A stretch of DNA of 64,000 nt from JANNUT01 sp046331425 (GCA_046331425.1 JAXLQU010000002.1:124001-188000); one strand, 5' to 3'; positions 51,900-61,985 are shown, counted from the first letter of the stretch. The notes: generated from the sequence alone by a model not told the origin. Numbers and translations: made by a program.

Positions 51900-53489
51900 T
51901 TGAGCGACATCCAGGGCGAAACCCAGAGCGCCGCAAGCGAGGCCGCGTCCAAGAGCGATTCACGCCATCTCGCTCGCGCCAGCGTGCTGGTTGTCGGCGC
52001 TGCTTTCATCGCCAAGATCTTGGGGACGGTGCGCGATAGCGCCAGCGCCGCGATTTTCGGCGCGAATCGTGCGATGGACGGATTCGCGGTGGCGCGAACG
52101 TTCCCCGACATGATTTCGACGTGGGTCGAGATGCCGGTCCGCTCGGCCTTTGTTCCGCTCTTCACGCGCACCATGCACGAGAAGGGCGAAGCCGAGGCGT
52201 GGCGCGCGGCGAGCAACATCCTGAACTGCTTGGTCGTGTTTCTCGCGGTCGTCGTGGTTGTGTTGGTCGTCGCCGCCGAGCCGCTGGTGAAGTTGATGTC
52301 TCCTGGTTTCGACAACGAAGCCGTTTGGCAGGAGAGCGCGTCGCTCACGCGAGTGCTGGTGTTGTCGATTCTGTTTTCGGTGATGGCGGTGATTCTCGCC
52401 AGCCTGCTCAACATCTATCGCCACCAAGGACTCACCTCGTTGGGGCAGGTGGCCAACGGCGCGGCCGTCCTACTGGGCGTCGTCTGGCTGGGGCCACTGC
52501 TGGGACTGCACGGCTTCGCCTTGGGGATTTTGGCCGGCGCGGTGGCGACATGCATCGTGCAGAGTCAAGTGATTTGGCGGCATCGCGGCATGTACAGGTT
52601 CGTGTTGCAACCGCGCGCGCCCGAAGTGCGTGAACTGCTCGTGCTCGCTCTGCCGCTGTTCATCGGACTCACCGGCACGCGCATCGACGTGATCATCGAT
52701 CGCATCTTCGTGTCGTTTCTCCACGAAGGGGATCTTTCGGTCATGGTCCTGGCGATCAGTGTCGCCAATGTCGCCGCCGACATGGTGCTCACGGTGGCGC
52801 AGGCCGTGCTGCTTCCGCACTTTGCGCACCTGGTGACACAAAAACGATACGACGAGGTTCGCAGGCGGCTGTCTCAATCGATCGAAGGATTTCTGTTCCT
52901 GATGATGCCGATGTGCGCGTTCTTGTGCGGGGCGGCGCTACCGATCGTCAACATCTTGTTCACGCGCGGCAAGTTCACTCCCGAGAACGCCGCGCTGGCG
53001 GCGATTCTGCTGCCGTTGATGGCGCTCCAAGCACCGGCTCACGGCGCCGGTCAGATCGTGGCTCAAGCTCACATTGCCAACGGCGACACCCGTACGCCGA
53101 TGGTGATCGGTTTCTGGCGCATCGGTTTCAAGCTGATGCTGTCGATCAGTTTGATTCCGCTGATCGGGATCGCCGGGTTGGCGTTGGCCAGTTCACTCTC
53201 GGCTTGGTTTCGTGCGGTCCTGTTGTGGAAGCGGCTGGGTCCGGAGCTGCGCCCCGAAGGGACCCGCTTTGTCTTTCAAACCGGGCGGATGCTCGCGATG
53301 TCGGCCCTCGGCGCGGTGGTGGTTTGGGGCTGCAGTCTGCTGGTGCCGACCCAAGCCTCACTTGCGGTTCGGCTGGCAGCGGTGGGCGGACTCGGTTTCC
53401 TGACCTTGGCGATCGGGGCTGGCGGCTCGTGGCTCTTGAATGTCGAGGTTTCGCAAGGCTTGCTACGCACGTTGCGCCGGCGAGGATGA
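51900..53489 (+). CDS. murJ: MurJ/MviN-family lipid flippase
   Basis: 529 residues from a TTG at 51900 with AGGAG eight bases upstream; the frame is open further upstream but that part is Arg-rich and opposite to the deacetylase gene. About 14 membrane segments: ASVLVVGAAFIAKILGTVRD, FAVARTFPDMISTWVEM, PLFIGLTGTRIDVIIDRIFV, GAGQIVAQAHIANGDTRTPM. MurJ flips lipid II or other undecaprenyl-linked glycans across the inner membrane. In EPS loci such MviN-type proteins may serve as the polymer-unit flippase. No Wzx-type gene was seen, so this is the best candidate. Confidence 0.9.
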   Translation: MSDIQGETQSAASEAASKSDSRHLARASVLVVGAAFIAKILGTVRDSASAAIFGANRAMDGFAVARTFPDMISTWVEMPVRSAFVPLFTRTMHEKGEAEAWRAASNILNCLVVFLAVVVVVLVVAAEPLVKLMSPGFDNEAVWQESASLTRVLVLSILFSVMAVILASLLNIYRHQGLTSLGQVANGAAVLLGVVWLGPLLGLHGFALGILAGAVATCIVQSQVIWRHRGMYRFVLQPRAPEVRELLVLALPLFIGLTGTRIDVIIDRIFVSFLHEGDLSVMVLAISVANVAADMVLTVAQAVLLPHFAHLVTQKRYDEVRRRLSQSIEGFLFLMMPMCAFLCGAALPIVNILFTRGKFTPENAALAAILLPLMALQAPAHGAGQIVAQAHIANGDTRTPMVIGFWRIGFKLMLSISLIPLIGIAGLALASSLSAWFRAVLLWKRLGPELRPEGTRFVFQTGRMLAMSALGAVVVWGCSLLVPTQASLAVRLAAVGGLGFLTLAIGAGGSWLLNVEVSQGLLRTLRRRG

Positions 53490-53562
53490 GGCCTCCATGA
53501 AGCTGGCAGAAATCGCTTTGCCACGGGCCGAACCGACCTGCGGTCCCTAGAATTCAACCTCG

Positions 53563-55035
53563 ATGTCCGTAACCTCCTCACCTCAGCCTGCGTCGGGACC
53601 GCGAATCGACGTCCGCGATAAATCGCCCGAGGAGCAAAAGCTCGCACTGGCGGCGAGCGAGATCTCGATGTTGATGTTCATCGTCGCGGTCGTGGCGGTC
53701 TCGCAGGCGTTCCCGTTCAAGTCGGTCAAGTTCGCGCTGATGGGACTGTTCGGTGTGGTCTTGGTCTGGCAAACCCTCAAGCGTCCGGCGGTCGGGTTGG
53801 CGTTGATCGTGTTCGCGTCACCCGGGGTGGAGCTGGCGCCGTTCAAGTTCGGCGCCGCGCTCAACACCGAGACGTTGATCGCGCTCTTCATGTTGTTCAT
53901 CTGGTTTCGAGCCAATCAGTTGTACGGCAAGGATCCATACACGTCTCGCATGTCGCGAGTGCTCTTGATCTACGTGTTGGTGATGATCGCGGCTTGTTTC
54001 AACGCCTGGCTGACGTGGCGCACCGGTCTTTTCGATCTGATCGCGGCGGTCAAGAACCATGCGATCTTCATGATCACGCTGCCGGTTGCGTTTCATGTCT
54101 TGCGCGATCGGCGGGACCAGATGCTGGTGATTCTCGCCGCCTCGCTCTCGCTCGGTTTGAACTGCGCCTCGGGGATCAATCATTCGTGGTACGCATTCGT
54201 GACCGGAACATTGGAGCGCCGTCGCGCTCAAGCCTTGCTCGCGATTCAACCCAACGCCTTCGGCTCCGCGCTGGCGATGTACTTTCCGATCTTCCTGCTG
54301 CTGGCGATTTACTCGGTCGGTACTCGAATGACCCGAATCTGGTACTCGAGTCTGAGCTTTCTGTCCGGCTTCACATTGATCCTGACGCTCTCGCGCGGTG
54401 CCTGGATGGGCGCGATCGGCGGCTTGGCCGTCGCTGCGGTCTATCGGGCGCGCCGACTGCTGGTCGTGATGGCGATCGGCGCCGCGACATTCCAACTGTG
54501 GGTGCCGGACGCCGCTGTCGATCGTGTCAATGAGACGATCGACACCGAAGGGGACAACGCCGGTGAGATCGAGCAATCGACCGCGATGCGGATCGAGCAG
54601 TACAAATCGCTGCCCGCGATGATGGCGCCGCGACCGGTGTTCGGCTGGGGCTATCAATCCTTCTCGCGCGTCTTCGAAAAGTATGGAACGCTCAAACGCG
54701 CCAAAGGGGCGCACAGCGCCTATTGCCAGTACGGAACAGAACTGGGCCTGATCGGTCTCGGTCTGTTGGCATTCACGCTCGGCTCTGTCGCCTGGGCCGG
54801 TTTCCGTGCCTCGCGCTACGCCGAAGACCCGTTCCACCAGTGGCTGGGGGGCGGTATCGTCGGCGGGGTCATCGCGATGGCGATCTGCATGGGGAGTGGA
54901 GCGCGCTGGGATCCTCAGAAGATGTTCGTCTTCTTCTGGGTATTCGTGGCGGTTGCAGAGCGCGAGTCGCTGGTTGGGCTGGCGAGCCGGGGCGGGCTGG
55001 GTGGCCACGTTGCCGGTTCGCGGGGTGGCACCTAA
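53563..55035 (+). CDS. O-antigen ligase/polymerase-like membrane protein (Wzy/WaaL type)
   Basis: 490 residues with about ten membrane segments (LMFIVAVVAVSQAFPF, VLLIYVLVMIAACFNAWL, IFLLLAIYSVGTRMTRIWYS). The LSRGAWMGAIGGLAV motif (SRGAW) and the large periplasmic loop with GWGYQSFSRVFEKYG, AHSAYCQYGTELGLIGLGLL match the Wzy_C (O-antigen ligase) family, whose Arg and His residues are catalytic. It polymerises or ligates repeat units in the periplasm. Together with MurJ it gives this block the flip-and-polymerise steps. Confidence 0.9.
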   Translation: MSVTSSPQPASGPRIDVRDKSPEEQKLALAASEISMLMFIVAVVAVSQAFPFKSVKFALMGLFGVVLVWQTLKRPAVGLALIVFASPGVELAPFKFGAALNTETLIALFMLFIWFRANQLYGKDPYTSRMSRVLLIYVLVMIAACFNAWLTWRTGLFDLIAAVKNHAIFMITLPVAFHVLRDRRDQMLVILAASLSLGLNCASGINHSWYAFVTGTLERRRAQALLAIQPNAFGSALAMYFPIFLLLAIYSVGTRMTRIWYSSLSFLSGFTLILTLSRGAWMGAIGGLAVAAVYRARRLLVVMAIGAATFQLWVPDAAVDRVNETIDTEGDNAGEIEQSTAMRIEQYKSLPAMMAPRPVFGWGYQSFSRVFEKYGTLKRAKGAHSAYCQYGTELGLIGLGLLAFTLGSVAWAGFRASRYAEDPFHQWLGGGIVGGVIAMAICMGSGARWDPQKMFVFFWVFVAVAERESLVGLASRGGLGGHVAGSRGGT

Positions 55036-55081
55036 TGTCACCTGCGAATCGGTCTGCCTGGGCCTGCGCCCCGAGGATTTC

Positions 55082-56508
55082 ATGAACGCCGTCGACTTCT
55101 TCTATGGCCTTTATCGGCGCACGCCGGTCGCCCTGCAGAACTTCATGGTGGGGACGTACGGCTACGTCTTGAAGAAGCGCCGTTATGGCGACGAGCACGA
55201 CCGCACGCTGCAGTTTTTGATGGAGACGATGCGTTGGGAGCGTGAACGACTCGACGCGCTGGCGTTGTCGCGCTTGCAAGACACGCTGCAATACGCGCAG
55301 ACCTGGGTGCCGTACTACCGTGAACAGTGGGCCGCGCTCGGATTCGATCCGCGCGATGTGAAGCGCGTGGAAGACATCCGTCAGCTTCCGATTCTGGAAA
55401 AAGACGCGCTCAAGGACGACCCAACGCGCTTCGCTTCCCAAGAGTACGACGTTGCCAAACTGTTCTCGGGCAACACCAGCGGCACGACCGGCAAACCGGT
55501 CACGACCTTCAAAGACAAGGGCTGCTATCAACGCGTCTGGGCCTATCAAGAACGTCAGCGCCGCATCTGGGGACTGGGCGGCGAGCGCGCGCGGGTCTCG
55601 ATCGGCGTGCGTCCGATCGTGCCGATGGACGAACGCAAGCCACCGTTTTGGCGTCATGACTGGTCGGAAGACGACTGGCTGTTTTCCAATTTCCATATCT
55701 CGGAGGAAACACTCGACGCCTATGTCGACAAAATCGTCGAGATCAATCCCGAGGAGATCAACGCCTACCCTTCGGGGATCTACCTGATCGCGGCGCATGC
55801 CCTTGCGGCGCGGCGAGACGACGCATCCGACCCAAGACCGTCATCACCTGCGCCGAGACGCTGTACGTCGAGCAGAGGCGCACGATGGAGCAGGCGTTCG
55901 ACTGCAAGATCGCCGATCAGTACGGTGCCGCCGAAGTGGTGTTCTGGGCTGCACAGTGCCCGCACGGCACCTACCACATCGCGCCCGAGTTCGGCCTGAT
56001 GGAGTCGGTCGACGAGCGAGGCGAGGCGATCTACGGCGAGCCGGGCGATGCGATCGGAACCGGTTTCGTCAATCGCGCACAGCTTTTGATCCGTTACCGG
56101 CTGGGCGATTCGGTGGTGTTGCCGCACGAGCCGCTGGTCTGCGCCTGCGGCTGGCAGACAGCCACGATGGACCAAGTGATCGGCCGTATCGATGACACGC
56201 TGTACGCGCCCGATGGTCGCGCGCTCGGCCGGTTGGATATCGTGTTGAAGAAGGTCGATGGCGTGCTCGAGGCTCAACTGGTGCAGGATGCTCGCGATCA
56301 CCTCAGCATCAACCTGGTGGCGGAGACAGCGCCGCAGCGCGCCGCCGAGGAGATCATCCGCGAGCGGATCCACAGCTACTTCGGTGCCGAGATGCGAATG
56401 ACGTTCGTGTGGATGGACCGGATTCCGCGCACCAAGTCGGGCAAGTTCCGATTCCAACTCAACAAGATCGGCAAGCCCGAGGACTGGCCCGACCACGCGC
56501 GCGTCTAG
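55082..56508 (+). pseudogene. PaaK/CapK-like adenylate-forming enzyme, frameshifted
   Basis: From ATG 55082 the frame gives a PaaK relative: LQDTLQYAQTWVPYYREQWA, FSGNTSGTTGKPVTTFKDKG (P-loop) and ISEETLDAYVDKIVEINPEE. At about 55826-55834 the frame shifts. Adding one C (CATCCGACCC to CATCCCGACCC) restores PKTVITCAETLYVEQRRTME followed by DQYGAAEVVFWAAQCPHGTY and the normal C-terminus, with CACGWQTATMDQVIGRIDD. A single missing base in a C run could be a sequencing error, so the gene may be intact in the organism. A paralogue is intact at 25258. Confidence 0.85.
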
Positions 56509-56604
56509 CCGGTACAAGCTCGCACATCGCACTCGCGAACGACACACCAACTCCGCGCTGTTTGCTGCTCACCAACTCGCATGCAACTGCGGCACAATGG
56601 GCCG

Positions 56605-57180
56605 ATGGCACGCGCCTCAGCCTCGCTCCGCACCCACCCGCTCACCGCCGATCGTTGGGACGATCTTGCGACGCTCTTCGGCCCGCGCGGCGGCTGTGCC
56701 GGATGCTGGTGCATGTTTTGGCGCCGGCCGCGGCGTGAGTGGGAAGCGGGGAAGGGGGCGGGAAACCGCCGCGCTTTTCAAGCGGTCGTGAAGGCGGGGC
56801 CCCCGCCGGGGATCATCGCTTACGGCGCAGGCGAGCCGGTCGGTTGGTGCGCACTCGCGCCGCGATCGAGTTATTCGGGCCTGACGCGCTCGCGAGTGCT
56901 CCGGCCGGTCGATGCATCGCCGGTCTGGTCGATCAGTTGTTTCTTCGTGCGTCGTGATTGGCGCCGTCGAGGAGTCACGGTGGTGTTGCTCGATGCCGCC
57001 GCGGACTTCGCGCGCCAGCACGGAGCGACTGTGCTCGAAGGTTATCCGATCGACACGCGCGGCAAACTCCAGCCAGCGGCTTTCGTCTGGTTCGGCACGA
57101 TGGAGAGTTTCCAGCGGGCCGGATTCGAAGAGGTTGCGCGCCGTTCGCCCACACGACCGATCATGCGCCGCTCGCTGTAG
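56605..57180 (+). CDS. GNAT-family N-acetyltransferase
   Basis: 191 residues (an ATG at 56581 would add eight). The start LTADRWDDLATLFGPRGGCA, then GCWCMFWR, is a conserved pattern in a group of uncharacterised GNAT proteins. SISCFFVRRDWRRRGVTVVL carries the acetyl-CoA-binding R/Q-x-x-G-x-G/A loop in variant form. WFGTMESFQRAGFEEVARR ends the fold. Substrate unknown. The gene stands alone, facing the membrane-protein gene. Confidence 0.8.
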   Translation: MARASASLRTHPLTADRWDDLATLFGPRGGCAGCWCMFWRRPRREWEAGKGAGNRRAFQAVVKAGPPPGIIAYGAGEPVGWCALAPRSSYSGLTRSRVLRPVDASPVWSISCFFVRRDWRRRGVTVVLLDAAADFARQHGATVLEGYPIDTRGKLQPAAFVWFGTMESFQRAGFEEVARRSPTRPIMRRSL

Positions 57181-57187
57181 CGCTTGC

Positions 57188-58771
57188 CTACAACGCGACG
57201 GGTGGAAGATGCATCGCCTGCGCCACCTCATCGCGCAAGAAGACGACAGCCAACTCGTCGGCGTAGACGGCGCGCCATCCGGGCGTTCGCGAGAGACCCT
57301 CGATTTGCGGCGAGGAGCGTTCGCGGTCGAGCAAGATCGAAGGCCACTGTCGATCTCGGACGAGCAACGGCTCCCAGGTGCGAGCGTCGCCGTCGGCCAT
57401 CGAGCGCAGCACGGTGAGGTAGTTCTCGAACAGCGCGCGTGAGGCGACCTCGAGTCGCGGATCGATGAAGACGCGCACGCGGCCAACAGAGTGAAACAGC
57501 GTCAAGTTGGCCTCGCCGAAATGCGACACGAAGGCGCGCTGCGGCATCTGCGGTTGTGTCAGGAATCGCTGCGCGGCGTGCGCGTACCAGTTGCTGCGCT
57601 CACCGAGGCCGAGTTCCCGCCCCTCGCCGGTCCAGTTGTAGAACACGCCTGTCACCAACAGCAGTGTCAGTGCGCCGAGCCCTGCCGCGGCGGCGATGAT
57701 CGAGCGCCGGCCGCTTTCACGCGCGGTCGATCCAGGATCGCGGCGCCGCTGTTGGCGCGAGCGCGGCTCGCGACGCGCGCGCCACACCGCGCAAGCTTCA
57801 TGCAGGTGAGCGATGGTCACGGTCGCAGCAACCCAAGCAAAAAACGCCACATTGCGGGTGGCTGACCAACCGAGCATCGTGAACAACGCCAGCAGTATCA
57901 AACGCGAAGGTCGCGCACGCCGCGCCCAGACGGCGGCAATAACCCCGGCGATTGCAATCGACAGCGTGGCCACGAACGCCAGCACGTATGGATTGCTTGG
58001 GTCGCGTTCCAGGAAGAACGAAATCGGCCGAAGCTCCCCGATGTATTGCTTGAAGAACAGATGGTCCTGGCCTTGCCCGAAGATCACCTGGATTGGAAAC
58101 AGCGCACCCGTGATTCCGTACGGGTTGATCAGACAGGCCAAGAGCGTTGTGCCGGTAACGGCGGCCAGCATCCGCTTGGGCGGTGCGCCTTCACGATCCA
58201 AGAAAGTCAAAAGCAGCACCAACGGCCCGAAGAGAAAAAAAGGATGCAGGTTCACCCAGACCAACTCGAGCACCGGGAGCAACCACAGCAAGCGAGGCCG
58301 CGCCGCCGCATGTGCAATCACGGCGAAGAACGCCGCGAGCAGCACCAACGACGCCATTTCCGGACGCTCGTAGCAGCGGCCCGACAGCGAAACCAAGGGG
58401 GCCAGCCAGACTGAGGCCACCAGGGCCTGACTGGTGCCGCGCGGTTGCGCCACGATCGACAACAGCACCGCGCCCGCCGCGCACAGCGCCTTTGCTATCA
58501 CCAGCAGCGACACGCCGCCTAGAGAGAACAGCGCCAGCGCAATCAACTGAAAGCCCCAATAAAGATCGATCCATGGTCGACCCTCTACGCCCCACAAGAA
58601 TGGATCGACACCGGTGATCGATCCGGTTTCGACGATTCGTTGCGCGGCCGCGAGGTGCCCCCACAGATCGAAGTCCCAAGCAGGGAACAGGCCGAACAGA
58701 AAACTCAGCGCCACGAGCGCGGCGAGCAGCAAGGGCGGTGGCGTCGAGCGCGGATCGGTCACGCTCGCCAT
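57188..58771 (-). CDS. Multi-pass membrane protein, GT-C-like, unknown function
   Basis: 527 residues with about ten membrane segments (LLLAALVALSFLFGLFP, LIALALFSLGGVSLLVIAKA, SIIAAAAGLGALTLLLVTGV). The first loop after segment one has WDFDLWGHLAAAQRIVETGS and GRPWIDLYWGFQLIALALF, which resembles the first periplasmic loop of GT-C glycosyltransferases. The C-terminal 130 residues are soluble (VFIDPRLEVASRALFENYLT). No certain family was recognised. It follows the predicted hydrolase gene by 26 bases on the same strand, so the two may share a transcript. Confidence 0.7.
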   Translation of the reverse strand: MASVTDPRSTPPPLLLAALVALSFLFGLFPAWDFDLWGHLAAAQRIVETGSITGVDPFLWGVEGRPWIDLYWGFQLIALALFSLGGVSLLVIAKALCAAGAVLLSIVAQPRGTSQALVASVWLAPLVSLSGRCYERPEMASLVLLAAFFAVIAHAAARPRLLWLLPVLELVWVNLHPFFLFGPLVLLLTFLDREGAPPKRMLAAVTGTTLLACLINPYGITGALFPIQVIFGQGQDHLFFKQYIGELRPISFFLERDPSNPYVLAFVATLSIAIAGVIAAVWARRARPSRLILLALFTMLGWSATRNVAFFAWVAATVTIAHLHEACAVWRARREPRSRQQRRRDPGSTARESGRRSIIAAAAGLGALTLLLVTGVFYNWTGEGRELGLGERSNWYAHAAQRFLTQPQMPQRAFVSHFGEANLTLFHSVGRVRVFIDPRLEVASRALFENYLTVLRSMADGDARTWEPLLVRDRQWPSILLDRERSSPQIEGLSRTPGWRAVYADELAVVFLRDEVAQAMHLPPVAL

Positions 58772-58797
58772 TGTAGAGAAACGGGCGAGGCGCGTTG

Positions 58798-60183
58798 TTA
58801 CTTGGTGTCGGTGCGCTGAAGATTCGTGACGTCGGACGGGGGGGTGTTCGCCGGTCCCGACTTGGTGAGGATCTCGGCGCTGCCGGAAGCCAGCGTCACG
58901 GAGCTCACGCTGACCCCCTCGACCGTGGTCATTGTTTCTCCCAGGTCGACGGTTTGCGTGAATGTCGTTGGGTTGACCAAGACACGACCCTTGCTGAACT
59001 TGCGGCTGGCCACCCCGTTGGGGAGTTTGAGATAGCGCTCACTGGGAGAACCGAGGTCGATCGCCGCTTCGGGGAAGGTCTGCGCAAACCGATTGGCAAT
59101 CGCTTCCTCCGCCGTCCCTTTCCAAAAGTTCATGCACGACTTGGGACCGGTCCAAATCAAGAGCATCGAGGCGATGCCATAGCGATTCACCGTCTTGGAA
59201 TGCACGCCCGCGCCGATCAACGGGGTCGCCCACTTGTTGCGATCGGTCACGCCTTGAAACAGATCGAGATCGCGCTGCCAATCGCTGCCGAGTTTTGAGG
59301 TTGCTGCCGTTCCTGTGCCGGCGGCGACCCAATCTTCCATCGTGCAGCCGTCGGTATGTTCCAGATAGGCGTACGAGTTGTCTTTCCACGTGGGGTAGTT
59401 CGCGCTCGCGATGCAACCGTTGTACACGAGCGTCTTGCCGGCGCCGACCGCCGACTTCATCGCCGCCAAGAAACCCTTTTGATCGGCAACCCACTCGGCT
59501 TCGACCTGCGTGTGCCCGTCGGGATAAACCGGCGTGGCGGTGACCCAACCGCTGGAGACCTTGCCGGGTCGATACGGCCACGAGGGGTTGGTGTTGTCCA
59601 TGAAGACGCCATCGAATCCCCGTGTCCCGCCGTAGGCTCCACCGCCCGTGACGATGTCTTGGAATCGATCCGCGACGTACTGCCGGTAGGCGGCATTCCC
59701 CATGTTCATGCCGAACCGGCAATTGCAGTTCGTGCCGCTGGCTTTGCAGGATGGCGGGTCGCAGTCGGTCGCGTCGGCCGTGCTGTAGGTCGCGATCCGG
59801 TTCCCCTGGCCGTCGTGGTAGAACCAGTCCTCGTGATTGGCGCTGATGAAGTTGTAATCGGGATTACCAGGACCGCTATCGAACCAGGACTGATAGACGA
59901 TCGCCACGATGTTCGGATTGGTTTGGTAGTACTGATCGGGGGGGCCGTTGTCGGCCCAGCCGGTCCCCAAGACAACAAGGTCGTGGGTATCGGCGATCCT
60001 TGCCTGCTGATCCGCGCTCGAACCGCCAGGATGGTAGTTCGCCGCCACGCCGATGGTCCCGCCGTTGGCGGAGCCGGTCTGAGCCAGCGCGAACCCGGAG
60101 AGCCCCAGGGCCAACACCAAGACACACCCCAGCCGGAAGCGGGTGGGTCTTGTCGGCAGACTTTCAGCGGACCGATCGCGCAT
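58798..60183 (-). CDS. Secreted TIM-barrel-like putative glycoside hydrolase with shared C-terminal tail
   Basis: 461 residues from ATG 60183; a GTG at 60225 would add 14. A Sec signal (LGCVLVLALGLSGFALAQ) precedes a domain resembling the putative glycoside hydrolase (GHL15-type) family: IVAIVYQSWFDSGPGNPDYN, GFDGVFMDNTNPSWPYRPGK with an acidic D-x-x-F-x-D strand end, KTLVYNGCIASANY, and EHTDGCTMEDWV with a possible second acid. A beta-sandwich cap (VNPTTFTQTVDLGETMT) follows. The last residues read NTPPSDVTNLQRTDTK, nearly the same as the end of the beta-helix protein at 35223. It is likely an extracellular polysaccharide-acting enzyme. Confidence 0.78.
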   Translation of the reverse strand: MRDRSAESLPTRPTRFRLGCVLVLALGLSGFALAQTGSANGGTIGVAANYHPGGSSADQQARIADTHDLVVLGTGWADNGPPDQYYQTNPNIVAIVYQSWFDSGPGNPDYNFISANHEDWFYHDGQGNRIATYSTADATDCDPPSCKASGTNCNCRFGMNMGNAAYRQYVADRFQDIVTGGGAYGGTRGFDGVFMDNTNPSWPYRPGKVSSGWVTATPVYPDGHTQVEAEWVADQKGFLAAMKSAVGAGKTLVYNGCIASANYPTWKDNSYAYLEHTDGCTMEDWVAAGTGTAATSKLGSDWQRDLDLFQGVTDRNKWATPLIGAGVHSKTVNRYGIASMLLIWTGPKSCMNFWKGTAEEAIANRFAQTFPEAAIDLGSPSERYLKLPNGVASRKFSKGRVLVNPTTFTQTVDLGETMTTVEGVSVSSVTLASGSAEILTKSGPANTPPSDVTNLQRTDTK

Positions 60184-60262
60184 CGCCCCTCGATTCACGA
60201 TCAGACTCAGCAAGTCAGATGCCACGAACCGGTTGTCGACGTGGCGCGCGGTCTGGCTCGCG

Positions 60263-61075
60263 CTAGCGCGGACGACAGCGAACGATCATGTAGCCGGCGA
60301 GATATTTGAACGGCGCGACATCCGCGAGCGCTTCGAGTGCATAGGCGATGGCAGCAAACCCTGGCCAGGCGTTGTTGCTGCGTCGCGAGCGGAAATACTG
60401 CAACGGGAAGAGCCACGCGCCGGTCGACCGCTCGACCACGAAACCGGCGGCCTCGAGTTGTGTGCGCAGTTCCGAGAAGCTGGCCCACTGTGTCGGCTCG
60501 TCGAATTTCGGTTCGCGTCCGCTGAGTCGCATCAGTTTGCGGATCGTCGCCTTGACCGGGAGTTTGAACGCGCGAATAAGACCGTGCGGCGAGATCCAGT
60601 TGTATTGCACCAGGACGAGTGCGCCCTCCCGCTTCAGCACGCGACGAATTTCGGCATACGCCTTGTCTTGGTCGGGCAGGTGCTGCACGACGCGCACACA
60701 GGTGATGGCATCGACCGAGCGATCGGCGAACGGCAAATCTTGCGCCGATCCCCAAACCAACTCGCACGGAACCGCGGGTGGCTCGGCCTGCTCCCACTGC
60801 TTCGCCACCCCGAGCAAACGCCAACTGCGATCCAGACCGATGAGCTTCTCCGCGCGCGGCGCGAGCCAACGCAAGAATCGGCCGTGTCCGCACCCCAAGT
60901 CCAGAACCAGCGATGGTTTCGCGTCCGGAAAGACGCGTTGCAGCGCTCGCGCCTCGACCTCGGTCATGTAGCGGCCGAAGCTGCCGCGGAACGCGTGATC
61001 GTAGTTGGTCTCTTCCCAAAAGCGGGCCTTGCGTTGAGCGAGCAGCGCCTTTTCGGGTTCGAGTGTGGCGCTCAT
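60263..61075 (-). CDS. SAM-dependent methyltransferase (class I)
   Basis: 270 residues. Motif I is LVLDLGCGHGRFLRWLAPRA, then LIGLDRSWRLLGVAKQ (motif post-I), VWGSAQDLPFADRSVDAITC and VRVVQHLPDQDKAYAEIRRV. The fold is of the Methyltransf_11 type. The location among EPS genes suggests methylation of a sugar or a nucleotide-sugar precursor, but small-molecule or quinone targets are possible. Its ATG overlaps the TGA of the broken deacetylase gene upstream. Confidence 0.88.
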   Translation of the reverse strand: MSATLEPEKALLAQRKARFWEETNYDHAFRGSFGRYMTEVEARALQRVFPDAKPSLVLDLGCGHGRFLRWLAPRAEKLIGLDRSWRLLGVAKQWEQAEPPAVPCELVWGSAQDLPFADRSVDAITCVRVVQHLPDQDKAYAEIRRVLKREGALVLVQYNWISPHGLIRAFKLPVKATIRKLMRLSGREPKFDEPTQWASFSELRTQLEAAGFVVERSTGAWLFPLQYFRSRRSNNAWPGFAAIAYALEALADVAPFKYLAGYMIVRCRPR

Positions 61076-61985
61076 GGTTTTTGCACGCGCGTCAGGACTC
61101 CGCGGAAGTCGGTGATGAAGGTGTCGGAGCGACGACCCAGCTCGGTGAGCAAGGCGTCGTACCAGCTTCGGATTTCTGGGCTTTGCTGCGAATAAGAGTT
61201 GGGGTGCACGTTGATCACCACGAGGCGACCCTCGTCTCGGGCGCGCACGAAGAGCCGCTGCATGTATTCACGCGCGTGCTCGAAGTCCAAGCCGAGACCG
61301 GTTGCCGAGAACAATGTCGAGTCCATGACATGCAACGGGAATTCGATCACGCCTCCGCGCACCAAGCGCGGGCCGCCAGCAGCATCGTTCAAGGATTGAG
61401 TGTCTTGCGCTCCACGCAGCGGTGGAGTCGTAACGCACGCCCGCGCGAACAGTCCGTCGACGCTGTGGAGGTGAGTCGCAAATAGTGCATTCGATTGCCG
61501 ACGATCGTTGCGCCACTCCTGCTGCAGGTCGTGCACTTCCTGCGCGAGTGCCGCGCCATCGTCGCTGTTCTGACCGTGAAGCCCGACCTCGTGTCCGGCC
61601 TCGATGAGTGCCCGCGCCAGGGCTCCCGCCCATGCGGCAGATCGAACGCCACGCCGCGCCCGCGCACCGGAATGAACCACGTCGACCGGACACCGGCTCG
61701 CTTTTCTGCTGCGAGCAGTTGATCGATCACATTCCAACGATCGGTACCCAACGCGGCCTGCGCGATCCCCCCGAAGTAGCTGTCGAGCGCACGCAGCAGG
61801 CGAAATCGGCTGAGCAGGTTTGCCTGGCGATGTTCGCGGCGTACCGCGCCGAAGCCATCCACCAAATGCTCGCGCAGACCGAGGTGATCGACATCGTGAG
61901 ACAGCACCACACCCCAACGCGCACACCTTTTGCCCCGCGGGTAGAGGATCGGAAGTTCCGCGGATAGCGCGGGTTCCGGGAGCAC
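61072..61985 (-). pseudogene. Polysaccharide deacetylase-like gene with several frameshifts
   Basis: The N-terminal part from GTG 61985 reads GVVLSHDVDHLGLREHLVDG and STWFIPVRGRGVAFDLPHG, a deacetylase of the type whose HDVD replaces FDDG. At about 61635 the frame changes to LARALIEAGHEVGLHGQNSD and later VEFPLHVMDSTL-like VIEFPLHVMDSTLFSATGLG, FVRARDEGRLVVINVHPNSY. In between (61400-61520) pieces of the expected sequence (NRMHYLRL, SVDGLFARA, GVRYDSTAAW) lie in three different frames. At least three, probably five, frame changes are needed, so it is a pseudogene or badly resolved sequence. Confidence 0.8.
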
